The notes under the pieces are model-generated. The model was not told the origin of the DNA, searched no databases, and worked only from the letters and a program-made list of their open reading frames with translations. From NCBI GenBank assembly GCA_947561395.2, contig OX387186.1, forward strand, positions 41,745,220 through 41,809,219: a stretch of 64,000 bases of DNA, given 5' to 3'. The translations under genes and the position numbers were made by a program. Origin of the DNA: Buxus sempervirens. Lineage: Eukaryota > Streptophyta > Magnoliopsida > Buxales > Buxaceae. Positions 34,374-48,157 of this stretch are shown in pieces. Numbering within the stretch: position 1 is the stretch's first letter; every line of letters starts with the position of its first letter.

Positions 34374-36188
34374 TGTAGACACCCCAAATTGCACTACAGA
34401 ATGAGAAAGTAATAAAAACATGTAATTAGAACTTAAAACAGGTCAAAAATGCATAAAATTTGACTAAGCAGGCTTTGCCCGTATTTCATTCACGGGCCGG
34501 TCACACCCGAGATCTCTCTACGGTCAAGCGCGCCCGTATTGAAAATATGGTCACCGTTGGACCGTAATTCATTTACGGTCACTAAAGACTCGTGCGAGTT
34601 TTATTCTTCTCTCAATTTCCGAGCTTTATCTTTAGTCCAATATATCTTTAAATGAGTGAATTACGTCTTTTATTCGCTGAAGCCACCTTGGTTGGCTAGG
34701 GATGGGCATTATCTCTGTCTTTCACTCTATCTTAAGGATCAAGATATATCCTTCTGGACCAACCATGCCCCTGTGTTTGCCTATAAATAGAGGGCCTTTC
34801 CTCAAGCAAAAGGCCACGAAAATTTGAAGTCTAAGGAGCTCCAAGAGAAGAAGAGGAACCCCTGCTTCTCTGCTTGCTCAATCCAGGTAAGTCCCTTTTC
34901 CCTTTTATTTTTTGTCTTCAATTCTAGATGTAATAGGATCATCTCTATTGCTGTAGAATAAGGCCATATCTTTCGTATCTAGTATTCCTAAACTTGTCTC
35001 CAAGTACCTCAAGAGTCTCTCTAGCTGTAAAACGTGAAAAGAGAGCTAGGGGAAAAGAGAACAGGTGGATCCCTAGAATAGAACCCTATATCTGTTTTTC
35101 TCCTTTTTCTAAAATAAGGCCTTTGATTGTGTTTGTATAACCAAACCTATCTCCAAGTACCTCAAGAATCCTCTTTAGCCGTAAAACGTGAAAAGAGAGC
35201 TAGGGGAAAAGAGAACAGGTGGATCCGTAGGGTAGACCCCCATGTGCTCTAATCTATGAGATGTGGCTGCTTTGAATACCCTGATCATGTTTTAATGGTT
35301 TTTATGATGAATCTGAATGAATAACATGAATCTATGATGTTTATAGCATGAGATCCCCAATTTTTGATAAAATTTGGATTTTTCACATATTTGCACCTAC
35401 AACACTCTTTTCGTGATTTTTGTGATTTTAGGCTAGGATCTTGGATTTATCATGATCAATATAGTAGATCTGGATCCAGAAGCCTGAAAGTAACTTCTAG
35501 GGTTTCATGAGATGGTTTTTAAATCGTTTTTCACTATTGAGAGAAGACCCTACGGTCTAAGTTCTCCTCTTTTGATGTTTTTCATCAACTTGGGTATTTT
35601 TGGTTTTTATTTCTTGATTTAATGTGAAATATGGGATATATCTATGTCCTGGACTATTAAAGTTCAATTTTGAAATATTTTATAAAAATCATATTTTTCT
35701 AGATTTCTAGAATTTGACTTGAAGCCAGATTTTTGGATTTTTCACTTTAAATTGATTTTATTTGATTTTATCTCAATTTTATTTTGATCATGAAACCCTA
35801 GGCATGTTATGATCATATTTGAAAGTTCTGGATCAATCAGACTATTCGTATGAAAAAACCATATATTTTGTCTTTTTTGTGATTTTCATGATTTTTATAG
35901 CAAGCTTTTCTTCTTTGTAAAACATGAACATGAACAATACCTGGCAACCAGCTTGTGTGGATGAATAGGGGTGCCTAACACCTTCCCCTGTTCATAACCT
36001 AATCCCCTTACCCATCTCTGGTTGTTTTTTTAGGAGGGTTATTTTTACCCTAAAAATTGCTTTTGAGCTTATTTAATATTTTGGTGTCCATTCACACCTA
36101 AATTGAATGGTGGCGACTCTTTGTTTAATTTAATCCCGTGTGATGATCGAAGATGTCAACGGAAATTGATTTTTTCCCATGTCTTACA
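34374..36188 (+). repeat. 5' LTR of the Tat element
   Basis: 1815 bp. U3 carries the CCGTAT/ATACGG cluster (about 34475-34590). The TATA box is in GCCTATAAATAGAGG at about 34780. A donor-like CCAGGTAAGT is near 34885. Two hairpin-prone CTCTCTAGC(C/T)GTAAAACGTG regions lie at about 35010 and 35170. Confidence 0.95.
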
Positions 36189-37404
36189 ACTGGCGACTCT
36201 GCTGGGGACTTGAGGATTTGAGCCTTTTGGGTGTTTTAGTTCATGTTTTTGATATTTTTTTATTTGCTTGCTATTTTGTGTTCTTAAGCATGTTGGGTAT
36301 GTTTTAAATCTGAATTATTGTTTAAGAATTCATGGGGGTAGAAACATGCTTAATTTTGATTTATAGGATTGTTTCTAGAAACATGCGTAGGGGAGGTTCA
36401 TTTTGCTGAACTATGCTGATTTCTTGCTATATTTTTATAATAGCATGTTTTAATTTTCAGCATGATCTCCATGATGATTTTTGGTGTATAACATGATCAT
36501 ATGTTTGCATGATTAGATGATTTTTTTTATGAGCATGTTTTAGGTACTATAGGATTGCTGTATTTACTTGTTTATTTTAAATATGCTTTCCTATTATGCC
36601 TTGGTTTGTTTATGCATGGCTGCGAAAAGAGTGGCAAGGGTTTGGGACGTTGTGAATGCACCCTATCTTTACAATGCACTGTGCACCTTTTATTTTTTAC
36701 ACAGCCTACCCTTAACCTATAGGAAGTTGAACCCGAATGTGTGTAGCTTGGCGCAACGAGGTCGATACTTCGGAAAGCGAAAGTGAAAACATTTACCTTA
36801 GAACTTTGGGCCAATGATGTGATGATAACGTGGATCTGGGATTTTGGTCATCACTAGGCTTGAGTGCTAAGTTGCCATTAAGCCAAAACCCAAAACCCCT
36901 ACGCTTGAAGGTGGAGTTACACGTTTTTTGCTAAAGTACACAATTACGTGGGGATATGGGTTTGTATGATTGTGGGAAGGCTGTGTGCATGGCTTACAAA
37001 CCAGGGCATAATGCGGATGCCATATTGAAGGTAAACAAGGTAATCCTATTGTTTTGCATTATTTCCATGTTATAGGGGTGTCATGATGCCCATTGGTTCG
37101 GGATAAAATTGGTCCCAAAATATGCATATTTTCTAAAATTGGTGCAGCCCATAGGAAGAGTTTCTAACTCTGTTTAAAATCAATCCTACCCAATGTTCAT
37201 ACAAAGGGCAACAAAAAGGGTACCAAATTCTTGAGTATGGTGTCAATTTGGAGGGTACATGTGCCTTCCTAAACATGTGTTTTAGCAAAAAGGTCAAAGT
37301 CCACTTTGGGACAGTTTAGAAGCCCTGCACTGGGTGAACCGTACGTTTGGATGAGCAATTAAAGTGATCAAACCATGAAAAAACTGAGAAAACATAAAGG
37401 AGCT

Positions 37405-37545
37405 CCGTAAAACCGTATTTGATACACGGGCTGGGCTCGTCCGTATTAGCTATACGGGCGGGGTTCGCCCATGAATGGCATACGGTTACGGCTCGCTTGT
37501 AATTAGAATATGGGCAGGGCTGGACCGTACTGTATATACTGTTTT
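37405..37545. promoter_or_regulatory. CCGTAT/ATACGG palindrome cluster upstream of gag
   Basis: Words ACCGTATTTGATACACGGGC, CCGTATTAGCTATACGGGC, GCATACGGTTACGG and GGACCGTACTG recur within 140 bp. They match the type in LTR U3 and upstream of both antisense genes. Confidence 0.55.
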
Positions 37546-37683
37546 CGCGGAAAATTAAATTTTAATCAGTTTTTCCCACTAAATCTTTTTCCTTTAACCT
37601 TTAAATAATGATAAAGGGAAATGAGTTTGAATAAAATGCTTCAAAAAAAATGAATGAATAAAAAACAAATGTGGGAGAAAATC

Positions 37684-37910
37684 CTTTGGGCCTCTGAAAG
37701 CCTTTGAATTTCAGACTTTTTCTCAAAAACTCTTTGGGCCTCTGAAAGCCTTTGAATTTCAGACTTTTATCAAAAATCCTCGGGCCTCTGAAAGCCTTTG
37801 AATTTCAGACCTTTTCCAAAAATATCCCTGGGCCTCTGAAAGCCTTTGAATTTCAGACATTTTCCAAAAATATCCCTGGGCCTCTGAAAGCCTTTGAATT
37901 TCAGATCATT
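37684..37910. repeat. Tandem repeat, 5 copies of a ~45-56 bp unit
   Basis: Each copy contains GGGCCTCTGAAAGCCTTTG followed by AATTTCAGA. Spacer lengths between copies vary slightly. Confidence 0.9.
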
Positions 37911-38160
37911 TTCTCTATTGTGGGACCTGTTGGAAGCCCTAGAATATTCCAACAATTCTAAAAAAAAAAGAAAAAAAGAAAAAGAAAAGAAGCAAATAAA
38001 GAAAAAAAAATCCAAACTCGTGTTCACCTAGCTTGCACATAGGCATTCCTAGGCATGTGACTGAGATTAAACGGACACTGATATTTTTCCTTTATTGTTT
38101 TGCTAGGTACCAAGTACACTTGCAACCATAGCTCCTGTAACCAGATCAAGAGCTCGCGCC

Positions 38161-41100
38161 ATGAATCCCATTGAAGACGAAACTGATGCTCCTCATCCAG
38201 ATGTTGTCCTGCTCCAGGAACAAGTAGCAGGACTAGTCCGAATGTTAGAGAACATATTGTCCGTGCAGGCCCAACAAGTGCAAGCCCAACAAATGCAGGC
38301 CCAGAACCAAGCATCCACTTCCAACCCTGCACCTCCACCCCAAATCAATATTCCACCTCCAGTGCAACCAATTCCTGAACCCGTCTATGAACCCACCCCT
38401 GAACCTATACTGACCAGGGATGAGACAGCTGAGTCAAACAAGGCTAAGGAAAAGGAAAGGATAAGGGAAGAGGTTGAAAGAAAGTTCCTGCACAAATTGG
38501 AAATGATCCAAGATGAACTTAGTGAAGTAAAAGGGGTGAGCAACTTTGGGGGCACCAACTTTGAGGACTTATGCCTATACCCCAATGTTAACCTGCCGGC
38601 TAAGTTCAAGTGCCCAGACCTAGATAAATATGATGGCACTGGCTGCCCCATGAGCCATCTGAAGCTGTACTGTGATGCCTTATGCCAGTTCGGTCGAGAT
38701 GAGGGTGTTCTTATCCAGCTTTTCCAAAGGAGCCTGACTGGAACCGCATTAAGGTGGTTCGCTACTCTAGACCATGGAAAGATTAGAAGATGGAAGCACC
38801 TAGCAGATGCCTTCCTAGCTCAATACCGGTTCAATTCAGAGATCGTACCAGACAGGTATGATGTAATGGAAATGAGCAAGGAAAGGGACGAATCTGTGAG
38901 ACAGTACGCCAAGAGATGGAGGGAGACAGCCTCTCAAGTTAGGCCACCCATGCTAGAGCAGGAGATGATTTCCACTTTCATCAGCACATTGGGTCAACCA
39001 TTCTACAGCCATTTGGTGGGTCAGACCACCACTAATTTTGCTGCCTTAGTCCAAGTGGCTGACCGAATTGAAGACGGGATAAGATCAGGTAAGATAGTTG
39101 ACCACTCTACTATGGTCAGTCAGCAAGACCCCAATGTGAAGAAAGGAAGCGGGATTAAGAAGAATGGGAACAAGAAAGAAGGGGAGGTGAACATGGTACA
39201 GCCACCATCAGGCCCTAACAAGCCCATACAAATCAACATACCTGCTCATTTTCCTACTCCATCTCCATCTACCCAGGCCCCTATGAGGGTTAATGTTCCA
39301 GCAGCACCTTCAAACCAAAAAAGGGTTTTTACTAAGGAGGAAAAGGATGCATATTTTGCATCAAGGAGAAACAGGGTTTTCACTTCTATTCTGATGACTC
39401 CTTCTCAGTTGCTACCCACCTTATTGCAAGCAGGGTATATTACTTTAAGAGAACCCAATCCGAATGCACCCAAGGGGAGAAATTTTGACCCCTCCACCAC
39501 TTGTGATTACCACATGGGTGCACCCGGGCACCCTACGGACAAGTGCTAGCCTCTGAAGCATGCCATTCAGGATTTACTGGACCAGAATACCCTGTCTTTC
39601 AATACAGGGGCTCCCAATCCTCCCAGAACTGATATTGGCCAAAACCCGTTGCCTCAGCATCATGGGGCAGGCCCCTCTAATGTCATAGGGATAATTTCCT
39701 CTGATAAAATAACCTTTGACCCATCCCAGTTAATTGCTCCAATAGGGACAACGGTCAAAGTGTATTTTGACAGAAGAAATAAAGACAAAGAAATAAATGT
39801 AATTTCAAAAGGGAATGATAGTGCTGCAAAGAACATTAACTCATCTCTAGACCGGGTCTCGTCCCTCATGGCCCAAATGAACATTGCAAAACCACCGTTG
39901 GTCATCAATTGTAGTCCATCCACCTTTACTTCACACATTCATTCCAAACCACCATTGGTCATAAACTGTGACCTTCTTAGTGCATCCGTCACTTCTGCAA
40001 CCCCCCAACCAAAACAACTTCCACCATTGGTTGTTGATATCCCTCTCACTCAAATTTCATCAGCCAAGTCTAAACTTCCTCCCTTTGTGATAAATGTCCC
40101 CAAGCCTTCCTACTCTGAATCGGCTGTACCATGGAACTACAGTGAAGCTTTTACCACTACATGCCCTGCAGCGGAAAGCAAGGAAGAAGTGAACCTCATG
40201 ATGAGGTCAGGAAAATGTGTAGCAGTAGAAGAAAAACAAAAGGAGACAGAGAAGAAAAAGGAAGAAGAAAAAATTAAAGGAAAGGCCAAGATAGGGGAAG
40301 ATGCCCCTCAGGTAACTAACAGTGAGGCTGCTGACCTCATGAAGGTAATAAAAAAGAGTGAGTTCAATGTTGTCGAAAAGTTGAACAAAGTCCCTGCTCA
40401 GATCTCAATACTGGGCCTATTGTTAAATTCTGAAAAGCATAGGGACTCCTTGTTAAGGATACTCCAGGGGGCCCATGTGCCTAAAAACATTGAACCAGAC
40501 CAACTAGGCCGGATGGTTCGGCAAATATTATCCCACAATGTCATAACTTTTTCAGAGACTGAGATCAGCCCAGCAGGGTACCATCATGTTGACCCATTGC
40601 ACATAGCTGTACTCAGTAAGGGTTGCATGATAGCCCAGGTCTTGATCGATAATGGGTCGGCTCTCAATGTCTACCCGTTAATAACCTTTGTTAAGCTCGG
40701 TCTGGAGCAAAACAAAATCAAGCAGAACGGAAGAATCATAAGAGCATTTGAAAGCTCTAAAACACACTCCCTAGGGGAGGTTGAACTGCCAGTCACAATT
40801 GGACCGTATATCTTCAACATCACATTTGAAGTGATGGATATACCTGCAGCCTTCAACCTACTCCTAGGAAGGCCGTGGATTCATACGGCTAGGGCTATAC
40901 CATCTACCCTCCACCAAAGAGTCAAATATATCAGAGGGCAAAAGGTGATTACTGTCCTAGCCGAAAATTTGGTTCCTCCCATGTGGTCCCCTGATGTACC
41001 CTATATAAACATGGAAATGACTACTGACAAGATGGCCTTTCACTCTTTCCAATTTGAAACTGTTAATTTCATACCTGGGGGGTATCAGGAAAAAGAAGGA

Positions 41101-44100
41101 AAATTGACCTGTGCTGAGAAAATGGTCAAGAATGTGCTAGAAAAGTACAATTTTCACCCTGGAAAAGGTCCGGGGGTTAACCTGCAAGGAAGAATAGAAC
41201 CAGTAAAAATTAAGAAGACGGTCCACAGAGCAGGATTGGGGTCCAAGCCAAGGAAATGGAGAAGTCAGAGGGAAATGCAAGACATGAAAGTCCCTCACAT
41301 CAAGGAAACTTTTCCTAAACTTTCTCACATGATTCAGCTCTCTCCTCCTGAGGTTCAGTCCAAACCCCCATATTACAATGTCAACCCATTCCAGAAACCC
41401 AAGTCCTCAACCGTGCAACCATATGTTCCACCTCCACCTCCACAAGCATTGGGTGGGCCTGGGCCACATACAAAACAGCAGCATGATTTCTCTGAGGACG
41501 TGGGAGCCTTTTTTGCCATGACTGAAGGCAAGCAAGAAGGAGCAAAGGAGCTACCTTTTATTGATTGGGTTGCAGTAGAAGTTCCATCTGGAACTGGCCC
41601 TACAGAAGAAGCAGGCGATGCAACTCACCCAGTATTGGTGATTTCAGATGCAGACCCTGAGCTTGAGGAGCAGGCTTGTATCCCTGCCCCAGATTCTTTT
41701 ATTCTGAACAATTGGGAGGAAACTCCCCTTACTTTTGAAGCCGCGTTTGTTTGGCAAACAGACATGGCTTCCAAAAAAAAAACTCTACTAGTGGAATACC
41801 CTTTCCTTGAAGGTTTTAATGAGCCTTCGTCTTCAGGGAAAGATTTTGTAGAAGGCTCTCAAAAAACACAAAAAGATTTTCCAATTTTTTTTAGAAAAGA
41901 TAAAATTTTCAAAAAGGTCCAAACCACTTATGAACCATATAAGCAAACTGAATTGGATCAGGTTGATTATGACTTCGACCTCGAGCTCGACTTTGACCTA
42001 ATGGGGGTTGAGGAAGAGACCGAGGACGAAGAAGACGACCCTCCAAAAGAAATCACATATCAATTGGAGCGTCATGAAATGGGGGTCCAACCCAATATTG
42101 AAGAAACCATATCAATAAACCTAGGGACCGAAGATGACCCAAAGATAGTAAAAATTGGGGTATGCTTATCTGAGATACAGCGAGATGAAATGATACGGTT
42201 CTTGGCTAATTATGAAGATGTATTTGCATGGTCGTATCGGGATATGCCGGGTTAGACACGGATATGGTTGTGCATAGGCTACCCATTCTACCAGATGCCA
42301 AGCCAGTTAAGCAGAAACTGAGAAGGTTAAAACCTGAATGGACATTGAAGGTCAAAGATGAAGTGGTTAAGCAATTCCAAGCTGGATTCTTGGCAGTCTC
42401 CACATATCTTGAATGGCTTGCAAATATAGTACCAGTGCCAAAGAAGGATGGAAAGGTCAAAATGTGTGTAGACTACAGAGACTTGAATAAGGCAAGCCCA
42501 AAGGATGATTTTCCACTTCCACACATCGACATCTTAGTGGACAACACTGCGGTACATAGCCTGTTCTCATTCATGGACGGCTTCTCAGGGTACAATTAAA
42601 TTAAGATGGCTAAGGGGGATCAAGAAAAAACAGCCTTCATTACACCTTAGGGTACCTTCAACTACACTGTCATGCCATTTGGGCTTAAGAACGCCGGGGC
42701 AACCTACCAACGGGCCATGACAGCCTTATTCCATGATATGATCCATAAGGAAATGGAGGTTTATGTGGATGATATGATAGCCAAATCATGTGAAGAAGAA
42801 GACCACTTGATCAACTTGAAGAAGGTGTTCGATCGGCTCAGGAAATACAGTCTAAGGCTTAACCCTGCGAAATGCGTCTTTGGGGCTACATCAGGAAAAT
42901 TACTAGGCTTTATAGTAAGCAGGAAGGGAATTGAGATTGACCCAGCTAAAGCCAGAGCAATCATTGAAATGCCATCACCCAGAACAGAGAAGGAAGTTCG
43001 TGGTTTTCTTGGAAGGATTCAATACATAAGCCGGTTCATAGCACAGCTCACCGCTATCTGTGAACCAATTTTCAAGCTTCTAAGAAAGAATAACCCGACA
43101 GTCTGGAATGACGATTGCCAAGAAGCCTTCGACACAATAAAGGAGTATTTATTGAACCCACCTGTGCTAGTACCACCGACTCCAGGAAGACCATTGATCT
43201 TATACTTGTCAGTTTTGGAGACGTCAATGGGGTGTGTCTTGGGACAGCATGACGATACAAGCAGAAAGGAAAGAGCGATTTACTACCTAAGCAAGAAATT
43301 TACAGAATATGAAGCAAAGTACTCTCCTTTAGAAAAGACTTGTTGTGCCTTAGTGTGGGCAACTCAGAAACTGAGGCATTATTTCCTTAGTCATTCCACT
43401 TTATTGATATCCCGAATGGACCCTTTGAAGTATCTATTTGAGAAACCAGCTTTAACTGGCAGAACAGCAAAGTGGCAGTTGTTACTCTCTGAATTTGATT
43501 TCACCTATATCACACAGAAAGCCATTAAAGGTCAAGCCATTGCTGATCACTTAGCTGCACACCCTTTACCAGAATACCAACCTTTGAAGACTAATTTCCC
43601 TGATGAGGCAATCCTGTTTACTGAAGAAGAAGAAGGTGAAAGCTCTTGGCAAATGTTTTTTGATGGGGCCGCCAATATGAATGGAAATGGAATAGGGGCT
43701 GTGTTGATCAAGCCAGATGGGGCACATATCCCGATCGCAGTGAAGCTAAGGTTCCAATGCACAAACAATATAGCAGAGTATGAAGCATGCATAATTGGGT
43801 TGCAAGCTGCCTTAGACCATGAAGTAGAGGAACTTGACGTATATGGGGATTCGAGTCTTATCATCTTCCAAACAACTAGTGAATGGAAAACCAAGGATCA
43901 CAAATTGATCCCCTATCACCAGTATTTGGAAGAAATAAGCACTAAATTTACTCGAATTTCCTTCAATTATATGCCAAGGGCCAAAAACCAATTTGCGGAT
44001 ACTCTAGCAACATTGGCTTCAATGGTCAGTATGCCAGAAGGTGTTGATATTAGACCACCGGAAATTGAAGTCAGAGATGAACCAGCTTATTGCCTTGTTT

Positions 44101-45377
44101 TAGAAGAAACCCCAGAAGAAGAGGTACCGTGGTTTCAAGATATTAAGAACTTCCTAAATGATCGGAGTTTGCCAGAAAATGTCACTTCTACAGAGAAAAG
44201 AACAATACAGAGGCTGGCAGGACAGTTCTTACTAAGTAGTGGGCAGTTGTACAAAAGATCACACAATGATATCCTGCTCAGATGTGTTGCCAAGACCGAG
44301 TCAGAAAGGTTAGTTGAAACTATACATGGAGGAGTGTGTGGACCCCATATGAACGGGCACATGCTTGCCAAGAAGATTCTGCGATTGGGATATTACTGGT
44401 CAACAATGGAGCATAATTGCTATATACATGTCAAAAGGTGTCATTTATACCAAGTGTACGCGGATAACAAGAATGCACCTCCAAGTGAATTACACAACAT
44501 GATATCCCCGTGGCCCTTCTCCATGTGGGGTATAGACGTCATTGGAATGATCTCTCCAAAGGCATCAAATGGGCACAGGTTTATACTTGTAGCAATTGAT
44601 TACTTCACCAAGTGGGTAGAGGCAGCTTCATATGCAAACATTACAAGTAGCCACGTTTTGAAATTCTTGAAGCACAATATCATTTGTCGCTACGGTTTGC
44701 CAAGTGCCATAGTATCAGACAATGCTTCAAACCTTAAGAACAAGGACATGAGAAAGATGTGTGAACAATTTCACATCACCCACCACAAGTCAGCTCCGTA
44801 TAGACCAAAGATGAATGGGGCAGTGGAAGCAGCAAATAAGAATATAAAGAAGATCATTCAGAGGATGGTAGTGAGTTTCAAAGATTGGCATGAAATGCTG
44901 CCACTTGCTCTACATGCTTACAGAACCTCGATTCGAACTTCTACAGGGGCAACCCCGTATTCCTTAGTATATGGAATGGAAGCAGTTTTACCAGTGGAAG
45001 TGGAAATACCTTCACTAAGGGTGCTAATGGAAGCTGAACTAGAAGAAGCTGAATGGATACAGTTAAGACATGATCAACTCAATCTAATAGAGGAAAAGCG
45101 CTTGTTGGCGCTTTGTCATGGCCAATTGTATCAGAAGAGAATGGCCAGGGCTTACAATAAGAAGGTGAAGCCCAGAACTTTCAAAGAAGGAAATTTAGTA
45201 TTGAAGAAAATTTTCCCCTTTTTGGAAGATCCTCGTGGAAAATTCAAACCAAATTGGGAAGGACCTTACGTTGTCAAGAAGGTCCTATCAGGGGGTGCTC
45301 TCATCTTAACAGAAATGGATGGGAAGGATTTTCCTGAGCCAATTAACTCTGATGCAGTAAAGAGATATTTTCCATGA
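38161..45377 (+). pseudogene. Tat/Ogre gag-pol polyprotein, three stops and one frameshift
   Basis: Structural and replication polyprotein of the retrotransposon. Gag (38161-39549) has the retrotransposon gag core (GTALRWFATLDHGKIRRWKHL) and a CDYHMGAPGHPTDKC zinc-knuckle-like end. A TAG at 39547-39549 stands where relatives have Trp, and the same frame continues. Aspartic protease has VLIDNGSALNV (about 40638). The frame slips at about 42250 (MPG/LDTD). TAA at 42597 and TAG at 42648 interrupt RT. RT has YVDD at 42761-42772. RNase H 1 is at about 43180-43560, and a second archaeal-like RNase H (MFFDGAANMNGNGIGAVL) at about 43650-44020. Integrase has DDE residues in GIDVIG, SDNAS and AVEAAN, but the second zinc-binding Cys is Tyr (RCHLYQVYAD). 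Not functional as it stands. Confidence 0.9.
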
Positions 45378-46327
45378 ATGAATATTACTAGGAAATGATC
45401 TGAGGCCATTTTTCCTTATATCCCAAAATTTTCATCCCTAGTCAAGCCAATTTGAGCCTGTTCGTCTTTTTTGTTAAACCTAAACTGGACTTACAGTCTT
45501 ATACTGGGGCAAGGCCAATAGGGGCAAGGCCAATAAGGGCAAGGCCAATAGGGGCAAGGCCAATAAGGGCAAAGCCAATAGGGGCAAAAAGAAAAAATGA
45601 AAAAAAAAAAGAGAGAAAAGAAAAAATAGGGGCAAATGAAAGCCAAATACAAAAGAAGGGGAATGGGATTGAATTCACCATGACTGTAAGTCCGGTTGAC
45701 CCATTTTCACACTTAGAAAATTTCGAGCCTTTAATACCTTTTCTTTCATAAACCGAGCTTAGCCTTTGTTTCGTCCTATTCTTAAGCCCTCGGTGATTTT
45801 AGTATATTCATTCAACTTTCAGAGTAAGATTGGTGATGACGGAATGCAGAAGCCGGCCCTAGTGAAAACCGTAATTGGCGCTAGGGGCAATAAGGGCAAA
45901 AAAAAAGGGGGGGAATTAAAGTTAGAGTTGATCATGTGGTCCAAATGTAATCAGCATAAGTACTGGAAACTGAGCAGATTAGCAGGGTCAATCATGAGGG
46001 TAAAGCCATTAGGGGATGATTCTAAAGGTCACGGGGTAGACAGATTTGGTCTCTCCCTATTGCTTGGACTACCCTTTTCATTATTCAACCTGATTTTAAT
46101 TCCTTTAATTATATGTGATTAAGTGTTTTGAATCAGCTTTCAAAAAAAAAAACTATACTTTGGCCAGTGATGAGAAATCAAATACTTTTTCATGAAACTT
46201 CTGTTTTTACAAGCATCTGAGAATTCTGAGGCCAATAATATAAAACCTATTTTTGAATTAAATCTATTATCTTTCCACTGATAGAGTTTGCTTTTGTATA
46301 AAAGTATGAAAAAAAAGATAAAAGAAT
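45378..46327. other. Spacer between pol and antisense gene 1
   Basis: Contains a 15 bp minisatellite (GGGGCAAGGCCAATA, about 45507-45592, 5-6 copies) and purine-rich low-complexity DNA near 45590-45650. No gene is supported. Confidence 0.6.
45507..45592. repeat. 15 bp minisatellite
   Basis: Units GGGGCAAGGCCAATA and AGGGCAAGGCCAATA alternate, 5-6 copies. A related GCGCTAGGGGCAATAAGGGC lies at about 45879. Confidence 0.85.
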
Positions 46328-48066
46328 CTAAACCCTACTCCCTAAGTGCTCCTCAAGCTCCCTAATCCTAGCTGCTTGAGTTGACATGATTCCAGAAGCT
46401 CCCTCTGCATCAAGATCACTCAAAAAGGAGATGATCTCATCTGAAAGAGAATGCTTGATCTTCAACGCCCTAAGGTCGGCCAAGGAATCCTGATATTTCT
46501 TCCGCATCACTCGGACTTCAAAGCGACGAGCCTGCCTTTGTTCTTCAAGTTTCTTCTCCATGGCAATGCGGCCAGACTTCTGCTCTTCAAGTTTCCTCTC
46601 CAGATCAATGACTTTTATCCTGAGCTCTTGTGCTTCTCGTACCCATATTTGTTGAAGCCGCTTATAGGTTGCCCTTTCAGACTCCAGAATGTCCTCATAG
46701 GTAGGAGGAAGAACTGCAGGAGGATCCTCTGATACTGGGGCATGACTCTGCACCTGCTCTTTGATCCAAAAGTGATAGTCCTTCACATGGGACTCAGAAA
46801 AGACAGGACCCCGCAGAAAGCGAACATAGGACCACTCATTCATTAATTGAGCATTTAGCCCCATGGTGGCTGATGTAAGTGGCCCTACAAGGCTCTCATA
46901 GCCAGTTGGGATCATAATTCCCTGGGTCGCTCCAAACTGTCGAAGAACCCTCAAGGGAAGATAGAGAACAGCAGATTTCAAGCCTGCCAGGACCAGAAAG
47001 TTCCTATCTCTGAAGCTGATCACTGTCTCTGGATTGGGTTGATAAGTACCAGGCCATCTCACTTGATCATCCTGGAGAGTACCCAAGAAAGTGAACCATC
47101 CCTTCTTGCCGCCTTGGATATTAGGACAACCCCTGTGGCTCATCAGAACATGAACTTTCAACCTTGGAAAGAAGCGGCGAGTTATCTCTTCAACTTGGCT
47201 CAGGTGGTCAAGCAACCAAAGCTGCAGAAAAGGGGAGAATTTCAATTTATTTCAAAAAGAAAAAAAAGAAAAAAAAAGAAAAAAAAAGAAAAAAAAGGAA
47301 AAAAAAAGAAAAAAAAAGAAAAAAAAAAAGGAAGAAGAAAAAATATATATAATATTTATTTTCTTACCTGTAGGATAGGGGCGCAGGCAAGGAAGCGTTT
47401 CTTCTTTCTGAAATAGCAGTCAGTAAGGGCCTGGTATATCTCTGCTAAGATTATAGGGGCCAACCGCTCACGTTCCCTAACCTGGCAAATAACTGAGATG
47501 AGAGCCAAGTCAACCTGGTCATCACCCCGTGGAAAAAGCAGCTGATTGACCACTACCAAAGTCAAAGCATTAAACCTGGCATCCTTGTCCCCACTCCTTA
47601 GAAGTTTTTCAGTCAAAAAGGTCTTGGACAAGGTCAGTAGGGTATCAGAATTCCCTAAGTCTTTCTTCCCTATACCCAAGAAGGTAGAGGCCTCCTTTTT
47701 GTAACTGGGCTTTAGGGGCGGGTTCACAACTTTTTCAGAAAATTTTAAGCCAAGGATGGTTTCAATTTCTTTTATGGTAGGAGTCATCTCTTTGTCATCA
47801 AAGCGGAAGAGATTCAGTTCAGGAACCCAGTGGCCAATCAAAGCTTCAATGATTTCCCACTTGAAGGGAATTTTAGGGATGTGTAGGATATGCCCTAAGT
47901 GGATGGAATCCCAGCGAATCTCCTCATCAAGGGTCACGGAGTTAACCCATCTGTCATAGAAAGAATCTACCACGTTATACCTAGTGAGATTAGGAGGTTT
48001 GGATCTAACATGTTGTCTTACAGGAGGAGATTCAACGATAGAAGAGAACGGTGCAGGGGAAGCCAT
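46328..48066 (-). CDS. Antisense gene 1 of the Tat element (DUF7745-like), 2 exons
   Basis: Role unknown. Antisense genes between integrase and the 3' LTR are a known feature of some Tat elements. Exon 1 is 48066-47368 (233 codons, ending ACAPILQ, donor CAG/GTAAGA). Exon 2 is 47221-46328 (starting LWLLDHL, acceptor TTCTGCAG). The 146 bp intron has a long T-rich tract before the acceptor. The join is phase 0 and restores the family pattern ...LLQLWLLDHL. Product is about 530 residues: DUF7745-like region (IPFKWEIIEALIGHWVPEL, MTPTIKEIETILGL) followed by a coiled-coil tail rich in Glu, Arg and Lys. No stops or frameshifts, unlike gag-pol. A TATA box (TATATAAA, 48158-48165) lies about 95 bp upstream and a CCGTAT/ATACGG cluster just beyond it. 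Confidence 0.8.
47222..47367 (-). other. Intron of antisense gene 1
   Basis: On the minus strand it starts GTAAGAAAAT and ends TTTTCTGCAG, with a long pyrimidine tract (the A/G-rich run at about 47255-47340 on the + strand). Confidence 0.75.
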
Positions 48067-48157
48067 GGAAGCACCAAAGAAGCCAAGGAAAGCGAGAAAA
48101 GACGTGCTCAGGGAGTTTTCAAATTAGTAAAAGTGTCATAATGACGTTCCCCATGAG

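Larger units (their letters stand above)
36189..38160 (+). other. Leader region of the Tat element
   Basis: Untranslated DNA between the primer-binding site (36191-36208) and gag. It holds a second CCGTAT/ATACGG palindrome cluster at about 37405-37545, followed by a TATA-like GTATATACTG, and a 5-copy tandem repeat at 37684-37910. No additional ORF upstream of gag is recognisable. Confidence 0.6.

Noticed and set aside
47039-47416. Lys-rich + strand frame
   Set aside because: Antisense of the pyrimidine-rich intron of antisense gene 1.
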